DNA of 64,000 bases from Xanthomonas translucens pv. cerealis (GCF_006838285.1 NZ_CP038228.1:868001-932000); one strand, 5' to 3'; shown: positions 18,027 to 27,108, counted from the stretch's first letter. Numbers and translations are program-made. Notes: a model not told the origin generated them from the sequence alone.

Positions 18027-19067
18027 CTAGAAGCGATCGATGACGCTGATGCCGATGTCGCGCGTCGCGTCCATGGAGGTCAGGACCGCAATGGCCTCAT
18101 CGAGCCTCACCCTTTTGCCGATAAGCTTTTGCGGTGCGATCTTCCCGGCTTCCATCATCGACAGCATGGCATCGTACCGCCAAGCCTGCATCCCATGGCT
18201 GCCGTAGATCTCCAGTTCGTGGCCGATCACCTGCGCCATCGGGATGCTGGGCGTGGCGTGTTCGCCCACCATCAACCCAATTTGGACATGACGACCGCGC
18301 CGCCGCAAGTTCTTGATGGAGTTGAAACAGGTCGCAGGACTGCCGAGCGCATCGATGGAAACGTGCGCGCCGCCCTTGGTGATCTCTCGAATCGCCTCGA
18401 CAGTGTCGGCCTCTTTCGACGCATTGACCGTTGCGAGCGCGCCGCATTCAACGGCGAACGCCAGTTTGTCGTCGAAGATGTCCACGGCGACCACCTGCGC
18501 ACCCAGAGCGGCTGCGATCATCACCGCTGAAAGTCCGACGCCGCCGCAGCCATGCACCACAACCCATTCGCCGGGGCCGGTTCTGGCCTGGTCGACGATG
18601 GCCCGAAAGGACGTGGCGAACCGGCACCCCAGGCTTGCCGCCGTCGCATCGTCGACGCTTTCCGGCAGTCTGACCAGATTCGTCTCGGCAAAGTCGATCG
18701 CGACATACTCGGCGAACGAGCCCCAATGGGTGAAGCCCGGCTGGAACTGGTTCGGGCAGACCTGCTGATTGCCGCCATGGCACTCGGCGCAGCGCCCGCA
18801 CCCCGACACAAACGGCACGGTGACCCGGGTGCCGATCTGCAAGCGCGAAATGCGCTTTCCCGCGGCGACCACCTCGCCGGCGAATTCGTGCCCTGGCACG
18901 TGCGGCAATGCGATGTCCGGATCATGCCCCATCCATCCGTGCCAATCGCTCCGGCATACGCCGCTCGCCGCCACCTTGATCACGACGCCGTCCTCGGTCG
19001 GCGTCGGGTCGGGCACATGCACAATCTCAGGAGACTTTCCAAAATGCTCGAAATGCATTGCTCGCAT
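18027..19067 (-). CDS. Zinc-dependent alcohol dehydrogenase
   Basis: A 346-residue medium-chain dehydrogenase. Catalytic zinc ligands are visible in [11 protein letters not shown] and [11 protein letters not shown]. The structural-zinc cysteines lie in [17 protein letters not shown], and the Rossmann dinucleotide motif is [13 protein letters not shown]. The substrate is unknown; NAD(P)-dependent oxidation of an alcohol or reduction of an aldehyde is expected. The start at 19067 is chosen because GAGG lies 6 bases upstream and [10 protein letters not shown] is the usual family opening. An alternative frame start at 19085 adds six residues. Confidence 0.88.
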   Translation of the reverse strand: MRAMHFEHFGKSPEIVHVPDPTPTEDGVVIKVAASGVCRSDWHGWMGHDPDIALPHVPGHEFAGEVVAAGKRISRLQIGTRVTVPFVSGCGRCAECHGGNQQVCPNQFQPGFTHWGSFAEYVAIDFAETNLVRLPESVDDATAASLGCRFATSFRAIVDQARTGPGEWVVVHGCGGVGLSAVMIAAALGAQVVAVDIFDDKLAFAVECGALATVNASKEADTVEAIREITKGGAHVSIDALGSPATCFNSIKNLRRRGRHVQIGLMVGEHATPSIPMAQVIGHELEIYGSHGMQAWRYDAMLSMMEAGKIAPQKLIGKRVRLDEAIAVLTSMDATRDIGISVIDRF

Positions 19068-19139
19068 ACATAACCTCATGAACACCGGACGATGATGCGC
19101 ATCTGTCGACGCTACCCCGCTCGCGGGCGGCTGTACGGC

Positions 19140-20540
19140 CTACGTTCGTGGAGGCGCCTCGTCTTCGCCGCTGTCGCCTGCCAACTCCACGACCAGAGGC
19201 GTCGGCGCTTCCTCGGGAACGGGCGGCGGCGCCACCAGCAACTGCTCGGCCAGGCCGCGATAGATCGGTGTGCGGCAGACCAGCGCCGAGGCGCCGCGCG
19301 CGATCAGCACCGTGGCCAGGATCGGCAGCAGCATGTCGCTGCTGTCGGTCAGTTCCAGCGAGATCACCGCCGAGGTCAGCGGCGCCTGGGTGACGCCGGT
19401 CAGATAGGCGCACATGCCGAGCAGCACGAAGGTGCGCGGATCCACGTCCGGCATCAGCACCGCCAGGTTGTGGCCGACCCCGGCACCGACCGCCAGCGCC
19501 GGCGAGAACAGTCCGCCGGGGATGCCGGCCACGTACGACACCAGGTTCGCCAGCAGCTTCATCAGCCCGAATTCGTGGCCGACGCTGGCATGGCCCTGCA
19601 CCAGGCTGCGCGCCTGCTCGTAGCCGGTGCCGAACGCGCCGGCGCCGAACACCAGCCCCAGCGCGACCAGGACCAGGCCGCACAGCGCGGCCAGCAACAC
19701 CGGATGGCGGCTGCGCAGCGCGCCCAGCCAGCGCGGCTTGCCGGCCACGGTGGCCAGCACCATGCGGCTGAATGCGCCGCCGAGCAGGCCGGCGACCACC
19801 CCGCACAGCACGATCGCCAGCCACGCCCGGCCCAGCGGCAGCGCCGCCGACACCTTGCCGAAGTAGGTGTAGTTGCCGAGCAGGCCCAGCGAGATCACGC
19901 CGCCGACGATCACCGCGGTCAGCAGCGTGCCGGAGAAGCGGTGTTCGAAACGCCCGCTCAATTCCTCGATCGCGAACACCACCCCGGCCAGTGGCGTATT
20001 GAACGCGGCGGCGATGCCGGCTGCGCCGCCGGCGAGCAGGAAATGCGAGGCCTGGCGCGGATCGCGGAAGCCGAACCAGCGCCCGAGCACATACATCAGG
20101 CTGGCGCCGACATGCACGGTCGGCCCTTCGCGCCCGACCGAGGCGCCGCCGAGCAAGGCCAGCGTGGTCAGCAGCAGCTTGCCGGCGGACACGCGCAGCG
20201 ACAGGTTGGTCTGGCGAAAGGCGTCGTCGGGCTGCTCCAGCGCGGCAATCACCTGCGGGATGCCGCTGCCGCGGGTGGGCCGCAATACCCCATTGGTCAG
20301 CCAGGCGAGCAGCGCGAACACGCTCGGCGTGAGCAGCAATGCCCACCATGGCGAGTGCGCGATGATGCGCTGGAACAGGTGGAAGGCCGCGTCGCTGGCT
20401 TTGGCGAACACGATCGCGACCAGCGCCACCGCGACCGCGCCGCCCCACAGCACCGCGCGCTGTTTCCAGCTCTCGTGCGAGAGCAAAGGGCGCAAGCGAT
20501 GGCGCATGCGCGGCGGTGGCACGGGATCGGGCGACTGCAT
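19140..20540 (-). CDS. ClC-family chloride channel/antiporter
   Basis: A 466-residue inner-membrane protein with the chloride-selectivity signatures GSGIPQV, GREGPTVHVGAS and GGLFSPALAVGAG, and the GAAAGIAAAFNTPLAG segment. The glutamate in GREGP is the gating/proton glutamate of antiporters. It has no C-terminal CBS domains. In bacteria these proteins act as chloride/proton exchangers in acid tolerance or as fluoride exporters. The canonical GREGP filter fits chloride exchange. The ATG at 20540 avoids an arginine-rich upstream extension. Confidence 0.9.
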   Translation of the reverse strand: MQSPDPVPPPRMRHRLRPLLSHESWKQRAVLWGGAVAVALVAIVFAKASDAAFHLFQRIIAHSPWWALLLTPSVFALLAWLTNGVLRPTRGSGIPQVIAALEQPDDAFRQTNLSLRVSAGKLLLTTLALLGGASVGREGPTVHVGASLMYVLGRWFGFRDPRQASHFLLAGGAAGIAAAFNTPLAGVVFAIEELSGRFEHRFSGTLLTAVIVGGVISLGLLGNYTYFGKVSAALPLGRAWLAIVLCGVVAGLLGGAFSRMVLATVAGKPRWLGALRSRHPVLLAALCGLVLVALGLVFGAGAFGTGYEQARSLVQGHASVGHEFGLMKLLANLVSYVAGIPGGLFSPALAVGAGVGHNLAVLMPDVDPRTFVLLGMCAYLTGVTQAPLTSAVISLELTDSSDMLLPILATVLIARGASALVCRTPIYRGLAEQLLVAPPPVPEEAPTPLVVELAGDSGEDEAPPRT

Positions 20541-20762
20541 CCGCCGATTGTCGCACGGTCGCCGTGCTGTTGGACCGACGCCGGGTCGATGCATTCATGC
20601 CCGGCGAGGTGTTGCATGCAGCCTCGCGGCCGCTGCATGCGCTCCTGCCGAACGCGTGCGCACGCGATGTGCAAGTCTGCATGTGCGAGCGACTCCGCAT
20701 GGCTTGAGCGCCATGGGTCACGACACGCCTTGCCGATACGGCGTGGCGCAGCGCCGCGGCGC

Positions 20763-22022
20763 TCAGCGCAGCGCCGGCAGCAGCGCCTGCGGATCGCCGT
20801 CGTTGGGCGCGGCGGGAATGCCGAGCAGCCGTGCCAGCAGCGGATACACATCGACATTGTCGAACGGCGCCAGCGTGGCGCCCTGGCGGAACGCCGGGCC
20901 GCGCGCGATGAACACCGCACGCATCGACGGCAGCGCCGGATCGTAGCCATGCGAGCCGCGCAGGCCGGTAGCCGGTTTCTCCGCGGCACGCTCGGCTGGC
21001 AGCGCATCCCAGCCTTCGTGCATCTGGCACACGATCGGCGGGATGCGCGGATTGCTGCCGTAGTGCCAGCGTGCCGGCAGCGCGGCCTTGCGCCAGCAGT
21101 CGTACTGCGGATGCGCACCGAGCAGTTTGGCTTCGACCCTGGCCTCCTGGCCGGGCCGTGGCGCGATGCCGACCGACTGGCCGTAGCTGACCACCTCGGC
21201 CTCCTGCATCGACACCATGTCCTCGACGATGAGCACCTGCTGCGCCGGCACCGTGGCCATGCCGTGGTCGGAGACCACGATCAGATTGGTGCGATCCAGT
21301 TGCCCGCGCCGGGCCAGCCCGTCGAGCAGATGGCCGATCGCCGCATCGACCTGTTCGACCGCGCGCGCGTACTGCGCCGATTGCGGGCCGAAGTCGTGGC
21401 CGGCCTCGTCGACCTGCTCGAAATACAGGGTCAGCAGCTGCGGATGCGGCGCGTCGCGGTCGTCTAGCCAGCCCAGCGCCTGGTCGACCCGCGCGTTCGG
21501 CGCGATGTGTTCGTCGAAGGCCTGGTGGCGGCTCGGGCGCACGCCCTGGATCGCCGCCTCGCTACCCGGCCAAGCCCAGGTGGCTGCGTGCAGGCCGGCC
21601 TTCTCGGCGCCGACCCAGATCGGTTCGCCGCCCCACCAGCGGCCGTTGCCGACCGCGTCGCGGTCGCTGAGCCGGAACGTGCCCAGCGCCGGATCGGTCA
21701 TGCTGTTGTGGACGATGCCATGGTGATCCGGACGCAGCCCGGTGACGAGGGTGTAGTGGTTCAGAAAGGTCAGCGACGGATACGACGGCGACATCCATTG
21801 CGCGCGCACGCCTTCGCGGACCAGCCGGCTCAGGTTCGGCGCGATGCCGCGATCGAGCATGTCCGCGCGCAGGCCGTCGATGGAGATCAGCAGCAGCAAC
21901 GGCCGCTGCGCCGCGCTGGACGCGGCCTGCGGCGCGGTGCTGGAAGAAGAGGGCGTGGAGGCGCAGGCGCCGAGCAGCAGCGCCGCGCAGGCGCCTGCCA
22001 GTCGTAGGGCGATGGACGTCAT
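20763..22022 (-). CDS. Nucleotide pyrophosphatase/phosphodiesterase (NPP family) lipoprotein
   Basis: A 419-residue alkaline-phosphatase-superfamily enzyme with a lipoprotein signal (LLLGAC, lipidated Cys20). The catalytic features are LISIDGLRAD (metal ligand D49), nucleophile T85 in YPSLTFLNHYTLVTG, the metal-binding DEAGHDFGP and VVSDHGM. These residues sit five positions before their equivalents in the structurally studied Xanthomonas NPP (D54, T90). It probably hydrolyses nucleotide phosphodiesters or pyrophosphates in the periplasm. The terminal GLRGSHGYDP supplies the last metal histidine. Confidence 0.92.
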   Translation of the reverse strand: MTSIALRLAGACAALLLGACASTPSSSSTAPQAASSAAQRPLLLLISIDGLRADMLDRGIAPNLSRLVREGVRAQWMSPSYPSLTFLNHYTLVTGLRPDHHGIVHNSMTDPALGTFRLSDRDAVGNGRWWGGEPIWVGAEKAGLHAATWAWPGSEAAIQGVRPSRHQAFDEHIAPNARVDQALGWLDDRDAPHPQLLTLYFEQVDEAGHDFGPQSAQYARAVEQVDAAIGHLLDGLARRGQLDRTNLIVVSDHGMATVPAQQVLIVEDMVSMQEAEVVSYGQSVGIAPRPGQEARVEAKLLGAHPQYDCWRKAALPARWHYGSNPRIPPIVCQMHEGWDALPAERAAEKPATGLRGSHGYDPALPSMRAVFIARGPAFRQGATLAPFDNVDVYPLLARLLGIPAAPNDGDPQALLPALR

Positions 22023-22109
22023 CGGCGCATGATAAGGCGCGCCTGGTGACCTGACGAAGACATGGTGTGGCGCGCGGGGCGTTTCGTGGAGTTGGGTGCA
22101 CGAGGCGCG

Positions 22110-22220
22110 CCCGTACCTTCATCCAGCCCTGCGGGCTACCTTCTCCAGAAAAGGGGGCCATGGTCCCGTTGGGAGAAGGGACCACGGCCCCTCTCCCCCC
22201 CCGGGAAAGGGGTTGGGGTG
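22110..22220. repeat. Intergenic repeat with CCTCTCCCC / GGGGTTGGGGTGAGG
   Basis: A GC-rich segment typical of intergenic repeats in this family. A CTTCTCC...GGGAGAAGGG inverted pair is followed by CCCCTCTCCCC...GGGAAAGGGGTTGGGG. Two related boxes, CGTTTCGTGGAGTTGGG at about 22079 and GCGTCTCGCGGAGTTGGG at about 22237, bracket it as a direct repeat. No gene is present between 22023 and 22263. Confidence 0.65.
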
Positions 22221-22263
22221 AGGATACGGCGCGAAGCGTCTCGCGGAGTTGGGACACCGCCGC

Positions 22264-22788
22264 TCAGTCGAACAACGCTGCCGGCGCGCCGTGCGCGGGG
22301 TCGGCGCCACGCCGCTCCAACGCCAGCAGCGCGGCCTTGGTCGGCAGGCCGCCGCCGAAGCCGGTCAGGGTGCCGTTGGCGCCGATCACGCGATGGCAGG
22401 GCAGCACGATCGGCAGCGGATTGCGGCCGTTGGCGGCGCCGACCGCACGCACCGCACGCGGCTGCTCGATATGCCGCGCCAGCTGCGCGTAGCTCCAGGT
22501 CGCGCCGAACGGAATCTGCGCCAGCGCCTGCCACACGCGGCACTGGAAGGCGGTGCCGCGCGGTGCCAGCGGCAGGTCGAAGTGGGTGCGTTCGCCGGCG
22601 AAATACGCCAGCAACTGCTCGCGCGCTGCGCGCACCGGCGCCGCGTCGCGGATCCAGGCGGCACGGCCGCGCGCGTCGTAGCGGTTCTCCTGGAACAGGA
22701 TGTGGCGTAAGCCGTCGTCGCCGACGGCCACGCTCAATTCGCCGATCGGGGTGGCGAAGGCGTCGTAGTACAGGCGTTGCTCAGTCAT
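22264..22788 (-). CDS. ogt: Methylated-DNA--protein-cysteine methyltransferase
   Basis: A 174-residue suicide alkyltransferase that removes alkyl groups from O6-guanine. The active-site motif is PIVLPCHRVIGANG, and the DNA-binding helix region GTAFQCRVWQALAQIPFG is intact. Its ATG overlaps the stop of the upstream Ada/AlkA gene (TCAT on the plus strand at 22785-22788), so the two repair genes are translationally coupled. The Ada-like protein has no methyltransferase domain for O6-guanine, and this gene supplies that activity separately. Confidence 0.95.
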   Translation of the reverse strand: MTEQRLYYDAFATPIGELSVAVGDDGLRHILFQENRYDARGRAAWIRDAAPVRAAREQLLAYFAGERTHFDLPLAPRGTAFQCRVWQALAQIPFGATWSYAQLARHIEQPRAVRAVGAANGRNPLPIVLPCHRVIGANGTLTGFGGGLPTKAALLALERRGADPAHGAPAALFD

Positions 22789-24257
22789 TGGGGACTCTCT
22801 TCGGGTGGGTCGCCGGCCAGATGCCACAGGTGCAGCACGGCATAGGCGCGCCATGGCCGCCAGGCCTGCGCGCGGGCGTCGGTGGCGCGTTCGCTCAGGC
22901 GCGCGCCGTCGGCGCCGAGCATGCGTTGCAGGACCAGGTCGCCGGCCGGGAACGCATCGGGTTGGCCGAGCGCGCGCAGCGCGATGTAGTGCGCGGTCCA
23001 GGCGCCGATGCCGGGCAGGGCGGTGGCGCGCTCGACGAACTCGGACAGGCGCTGACCGGAGCGGAACTGCAGGCGGCCGTCGGCCACCGCCGCGGCCAGC
23101 GCGCGGAGCGTGGCGGCGCGCGAGCGCGGCAGGCCGATCGCCTCCAGCGGCGCCTCCAGCAGATCCTGCGGCGCCGGGAATGCGCGGTCCATGCCGGGCG
23201 GTTGGCCCGGTCGATACGCGCCGTGGCGCTCGACCAGACGCGCGGCCAGGGTCGCTGCGCCGGCCACGCTGACCTGCTGGCCCAGCACCGCGCGCACCGC
23301 CACTTCGAAGCCGTCCCAGCCACCGGGCACGCGCAGTCCCGGGCGCCGCGCGATCGCGCGTGCCAAAAGCGGCTCGGCGCCGAGCGTGGCGTGCACCGCG
23401 CGCAGGTCGGCGTCCAGGTCGAAGATGCGGCGCACCCGCCGCACGATGTCGGGGATCGCGCGCGGATCGGCCGCGGCGATCTGCAGGCGCAGTTCGTGGC
23501 GCTGCGGGTCGGCTTCGACGCGGATCTTGGTGGAGGCGTCGAGCGGGCCGAGCACGCGCTCGTAGCTGGCCTCGCCGATGCGCTCGATGCCGGGGATCGC
23601 GCGCTTGCGCAGGAACGCCAGCATCGCCGCGAAATCCAGCGGCGGGCGGTAGCCCAGGCGCAGCAGCAGGTCGCCGCCGGGCACCTCGGCGCGCTGTTTG
23701 CGGATCGCCGACGGCGGCATGCCGCAGCCCTCCAGGAACGCGGTGTTGAAGCGGCGCAGGCTGTTGAAGCCGGCCGCCAATGCCACCTGGGTGATCGGCA
23801 GCGCGGTCTCGGTCAACAATTGCTTGGCCAGCAGCAGGCGTCGCGTCGCATGCACCGCCGCCGGGGTGGCGCCGAGCTGGCCGACGAACACGCGCTGCAG
23901 CTGCCGCGCGCTGAGTCCGATCTCGGCGGCGAGCCGTTCGACGCTGGCGTCCTGTAGTGCGCCGTCGGCGATCAGCGCCAGTGCGCGTCGCACCGATTCC
24001 TCGCCCAGGTGCTGCTGCGCGTCTGGCGACAGCTCCGGCCGGCAGCGCAGGCACGGGCGGTAGCCGGCCGCCGCCGCGGCCGCGGCGCTGGGGTAGTAAT
24101 GCACGTTGCTGCGCTTGGGTACCGGCGCCGGGCAGACCGGCCGGCAATAGATGCCGGTGCTGCGCACGGCGGTGAAGAACACCCCGTCGAAGCGCGCATC
24201 GCGGGCCAGGCGGGCGCGATCGTAGCGGGCGCGGTCGTCGAGGCTGAGTTGGGACAT
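22785..24257 (-). CDS. Ada-type regulator fused to AlkA DNA-3-methyladenine glycosylase
   Basis: A 490-residue fusion. The N-terminal Ada zinc domain has C38, C42, C69 and C72 (GIYCRPVCPA, CLRCRP), the same numbering as E. coli Ada, in which Cys38 accepts methyl groups from phosphotriesters. Next comes an AraC-type helix-turn-helix (VERLAAEIGLSARQLQRVF, PITQVALAAGFNSLRRFN, residues 100-185). The C-terminal half is an AlkA N-terminal domain plus HhH-GPD glycosylase (LPGIGAWTAHYIALRAL, catalytic Asp in FPAGDLVL). It should sense methylation damage, activate its operon and excise alkylated bases. Confidence 0.93.
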   Translation of the reverse strand: MSQLSLDDRARYDRARLARDARFDGVFFTAVRSTGIYCRPVCPAPVPKRSNVHYYPSAAAAAAAGYRPCLRCRPELSPDAQQHLGEESVRRALALIADGALQDASVERLAAEIGLSARQLQRVFVGQLGATPAAVHATRRLLLAKQLLTETALPITQVALAAGFNSLRRFNTAFLEGCGMPPSAIRKQRAEVPGGDLLLRLGYRPPLDFAAMLAFLRKRAIPGIERIGEASYERVLGPLDASTKIRVEADPQRHELRLQIAAADPRAIPDIVRRVRRIFDLDADLRAVHATLGAEPLLARAIARRPGLRVPGGWDGFEVAVRAVLGQQVSVAGAATLAARLVERHGAYRPGQPPGMDRAFPAPQDLLEAPLEAIGLPRSRAATLRALAAAVADGRLQFRSGQRLSEFVERATALPGIGAWTAHYIALRALGQPDAFPAGDLVLQRMLGADGARLSERATDARAQAWRPWRAYAVLHLWHLAGDPPEESPQ

Positions 24258-24412
24258 GGCGCCAGTCTAGTCCGCGCCGGCGCGGCGGACTCGCCATTTT
24301 CGGACATGGTTGCGGCAACCCCGGCGCGTCCGCTGGCGGTGCGCTGCCGACGGTTTAGGCGCAGTTGGGAAGCGCATGCACATCGGCACTAGACTAGCGC
24401 TGCGCATCGCCC

Positions 24413-25528
24413 ATGCGCCGCCTCTCCGCTGCGGATTTCCCTGTCTTGTCTTTCCCCTGCAAAACCTGGTGGCTGTCGCTGTGCTGTGCGGGCCTGTTGT
24501 CGTGCCAGCCGGGCGCGCCGTCCGCCGGCAGGACCGTGGCCGACAGCCCGCCCGGCGATGGCGAGCACATGGTCTCGGTTGGGACGCCGCCGCCGCCCGC
24601 GCCGCCGCCTGCGGCCAAGCCGAAACCGGCCAACGACGCCGACACCGACCTGTGGGACGCGGCCGCGCTGGAGAACGGCGAGGCCTTCGTCAGCTGTGCC
24701 ACCGACTACGCGGCCGCGGCCGGCGACGGCGAGGCGCTGGCCGGGCTGGACCGGCCGACCATCGAGGCGGCGCTGGCGCCATGCCGCGAGCGCGGCCTGC
24801 TGCGGGTGCGCTACGAAGGCAAGATCAACGCCGGTTTCGCCGCGATGGTGCAGCGCCTGGCCGAGGTCGCCGCGCACGCCGGTATTGGCAAGCGCGTGCT
24901 GGACCTGGATTCCAGCGGCGGCCAGGTCGAGGCGGCGATCCGCGCCGGCGATGCGATCGGCGAGTCCGGCTGGACCATCTGGGTACGCGAGGGTTCGATC
25001 TGCCACAGCGCCTGCGTGTTCGTGCTCGCGGCCGGCGACAACCGGCTGATCTCCGGCAAGGTCGGCATCCACCGCATGATGCGGATCAGCTCCACGGCGA
25101 CCTCGCGCGGCGAACTCAACCGCGAGCTGCAGGAGGTCTACGGCAACGTCAAGGACTACCTGGAGCGCAACGGCGTGGCGGTGGCGGTGGCCGACCTGAT
25201 GATGACCGTACCCAATCGCAGCCTGCGCCTGCTCAGCAACGACGAACTCAAGCAATACGGGCTGGACGGCACCAACGCGGTGCAGGACGACCTGGAGCGG
25301 ATCAAGCAGCTGCGCAAGTGCGGCGACGACTTCGTGCGGCGCAAGGACGCGTTCCTGATCGCGTTCGACCACGAGTGCAAGGCCAAGGGCGTGGACCTGG
25401 AGACGCTGACCGCCTGCGGCCAGGCGCTGAAGCAGCGCTTCGGCTTCCCCGACCAGGCCTGCCCGGCGGAAAGCCCGCTGTCGGAAATCGACGTGGCCAC
25501 GCTGCCGCTGGCCTCGCCCGGCGCCTGA
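24413..25528 (+). CDS. ClpP/SDH-fold protein, predicted exported lipoprotein
   Basis: A 371-residue protein. A hydrophobic signal ends in the lipobox-like LLSC (Cys31). A proline/alanine linker (PPPPAPPPAAKPKP) at about 58-71 follows. From residue 130 the sequence has a ClpP-crotonase-type serine-protease pattern: VLDLDSSGGQVEAAIRAGDA, then EGSICHSACVFVLAAG with a candidate nucleophile Ser in SAC, and KVGIHRM with a histidine. This matches the uncharacterised periplasmic ClpP-like group (COG3904). Several cysteines near the C-terminus could form disulfides. The substrate is unknown. The gene is followed by two small exported or membrane protein genes on the same strand. Confidence 0.68.
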   Translation: MRRLSAADFPVLSFPCKTWWLSLCCAGLLSCQPGAPSAGRTVADSPPGDGEHMVSVGTPPPPAPPPAAKPKPANDADTDLWDAAALENGEAFVSCATDYAAAAGDGEALAGLDRPTIEAALAPCRERGLLRVRYEGKINAGFAAMVQRLAEVAAHAGIGKRVLDLDSSGGQVEAAIRAGDAIGESGWTIWVREGSICHSACVFVLAAGDNRLISGKVGIHRMMRISSTATSRGELNRELQEVYGNVKDYLERNGVAVAVADLMMTVPNRSLRLLSNDELKQYGLDGTNAVQDDLERIKQLRKCGDDFVRRKDAFLIAFDHECKAKGVDLETLTACGQALKQRFGFPDQACPAESPLSEIDVATLPLASPGA

Positions 25529-25615
25529 ACGCCGGCTGCGCGCTGCGCCCGGCGTTCACGTGCCAGGCACCGGGGCGGCGCTAGCGTCCGCGCCATTCAC
25601 TTCGGGAGCAGGCGC

Positions 25616-25876
25616 ATGGCGATCGGAACCAGGCTGATGGTGCGGCTGTACCTGCCGCCGGCGTTGCTGGTGCTGGGCGGCTTCCTGGTCGCCGAACTGT
25701 TGCTGCACTTCGCCAGCGGCACGCATGCGCAGATCATCGCGCGGATGGCCTCGCTGCTGAGCCTGGCCGGGCTGCTGGGCGGCACCGCCTGGGCCTTGGG
25801 GGTCAGCTGGCATGCCTGGCACCGGCAGCGCTACGCGGTGCCGGTGGCCGCGGCCGCGCCGGGCGAGGAGCCGTGA
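25616..25876 (+). CDS. Small two-helix membrane protein, unknown function
   Basis: An 86-residue protein with two hydrophobic segments (YLPPALLVLGGFLVAELLL, near 12-30, and LLSLAGLLGGTAWALGV, near 46-62) and a short basic loop. GGGAG lies upstream of the ATG at 25616. I do not recognise a family. It lies 87 bases after the ClpP-like gene and 68 before the DUF4019 gene, on the same strand, possibly in one transcript. Confidence 0.6.
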   Translation: MAIGTRLMVRLYLPPALLVLGGFLVAELLLHFASGTHAQIIARMASLLSLAGLLGGTAWALGVSWHAWHRQRYAVPVAAAAPGEEP

Positions 25877-25944
25877 GCAGCGCTGCGCAGGCGCGCATGG
25901 CCGGCGTAGACTGCGGCCCCCGCCGTCACCGCGCTGCCTGAGCG

Positions 25945-26514
25945 ATGCCCATGCCGTTGTTCCTTCGCCTGTTGCTTGCGTTGCTCGCCGCTGCCGCGTT
26001 CGCGGCAGTGGCGCAGACCGCACCGACCGCACCGACGCAGAGCGTCCCTGCGCCGTCAGCGCCGGCTCAGCCTGTGGCGCCCAAGCCCGCCGCCGCCAAG
26101 CCCGCCGCGGCCAGGCATGCCGATCCTGCCGCGCCGGGGCCGCTGTCCAAGCAGGACGCGCAGATGGCGCAGGCCGGCTTGCGCGCCGCGCAGCTGGTCG
26201 ATGCCGGCCGCAGCGGCGAGCTGTGGGATGGCGCATCGGCGGTGGCCAAAAAGGCGGTCGCGCGCGAGGCGTTCGTGCGCCAGGTCGATGCCGACCGTGC
26301 ACGCCTGGGCGCGCTGCTCGGCCGCGGCGTCGCCAGCGTGGCGCGGGTGCAGTACACGGCGGGGTCGCAGGTGCCGCCGGGGGTCTACGTCAACGTCAGT
26401 TTCCCCAGCCGGTTCGCCAACGCGCCGCAGCCGGTGCGCGAACTGGTCTCGCTGCGCCTGGACGAGGACAAGACCTGGCGCCTGGTCGGTTACCACGTCG
26501 GTCCGCCGACCTGA
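25945..26514 (+). CDS. DUF4019 domain-containing exported protein
   Basis: A 189-residue protein. A signal peptide (residues 1-24) and an alanine/proline linker precede the DUF4019 pattern: ALV-type helix QAGLRAAQLVDAGRSGELWD, then AREAFVRQVDADRARLG and VNVSFPSRF, ending in TWRLVGYHVGPP. DUF4019 proteins are secreted or periplasmic and uncharacterised. ATG at 25945; a second ATG two codons later is possible. Confidence 0.7.
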   Translation: MPMPLFLRLLLALLAAAAFAAVAQTAPTAPTQSVPAPSAPAQPVAPKPAAAKPAAARHADPAAPGPLSKQDAQMAQAGLRAAQLVDAGRSGELWDGASAVAKKAVAREAFVRQVDADRARLGALLGRGVASVARVQYTAGSQVPPGVYVNVSFPSRFANAPQPVRELVSLRLDEDKTWRLVGYHVGPPT

Positions 26515-26532
26515 CGCGCGCACGCGTCGCGC

Positions 26533-26657
26533 CCTAGACCAATCACAAGGGCCGCCCTAAGGCGGCCCATCCAAGGGGAGCGCGCAGCGCCCCCGCCAGC
26601 CGCTTTGAGCGGCTCATACATCTAAAGCCCCGGGCTTTGCCGTGGGATACTTACCTC
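26533..26657. repeat. Left flanking repeat of the low-GC islet
   Basis: Contains CTAGACCAATC near 26534 and, after 84 bases, CCCGGGCTTTGCCGTGGGAT ACTT near 26629-26652. The same two blocks recur in the same order, but closer together, at 29187-29236 on the other side of the islet. They mark the points where GC content drops and recovers. Whether they are attachment-site remnants or copies of a dispersed repeat is undecided. Confidence 0.55.
26549..26638. terminator. Cluster of hairpins at the convergent end of DUF4019 and islet genes
   Basis: Three perfect hairpins occur in 90 bases: GGGCCGCC-CTAA-GGCGGCCC (26549-26568), AGCCGCT-TTG-AGCGGCT (26598-26614) and AAAGCCC-C-GGGCTTT (26624-26638). 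An imperfect GGGGAGCGC stem lies between the first two. The first is well placed to terminate the plus-strand DUF4019 gene and the last the minus-strand islet gene. None has a long T-tract. Confidence 0.5.
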
Positions 26658-27106
26658 CTGCATACGGTGACAGTGCCATTGCAATGTCCTATACAGCCGC
26701 CCGGTAAGTTCACACCGCCGTTACTGCCGCCACCACCACCACCACCACCACCTTCGCCACCGCCGCCGTTACTGCTAGTGGTCCTTGGTACCGCTTTATT
26801 GCCGAGCCAATCGTTGTTATTGGTGTTCATATGGGTGACACATGCATTCGCATTGCATACTACGATCTTATCGCCTACATTAACATGTGATGGAAAAAAT
26901 TTGTTCTCCATTTCCGGAACTTTGTTCTTAATATAATCCTTGGTATTGGAATCAGCCATCGGGGTGTCGACCTTACATGTTGAGCGGGCATGTGGCCCAT
27001 ACATCTTGGACTCATCGGCGTAAGCATAAATTCCTGCTAGCCCCAATGCGATAAATCCTGCCGATAAAAAATTTCCTTTTAATCGCTCCGTTCGACATAA
27101 TTTCAT
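26651..27106 (-). CDS. Exported cysteine- and glycine-rich protein of the low-GC islet, unknown function
   Basis: A 151-residue protein with a signal-like hydrophobic segment (FLSAGFIALGLAGIYAYA, residues 13-30). The mature part has paired cysteines (VVCNANACV; CIGHC with VCRR at the end), which suggests disulfides, and a 20-residue polyglycine run near 112-130 encoded by a CCA/ACC trinucleotide array. Base composition is far lower in GC than the neighbours. The ATG lies 2 bases after the stop of the upstream Sel1-like gene, so the pair is a single unit. No family recognised. Confidence 0.62.
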   Translation of the reverse strand: MKLCRTERLKGNFLSAGFIALGLAGIYAYADESKMYGPHARSTCKVDTPMADSNTKDYIKNKVPEMENKFFPSHVNVGDKIVVCNANACVTHMNTNNNDWLGNKAVPRTTSSNGGGGEGGGGGGGGGSNGGVNLPGGCIGHCNGTVTVCRR

Positions 27107-27108
27107 TC

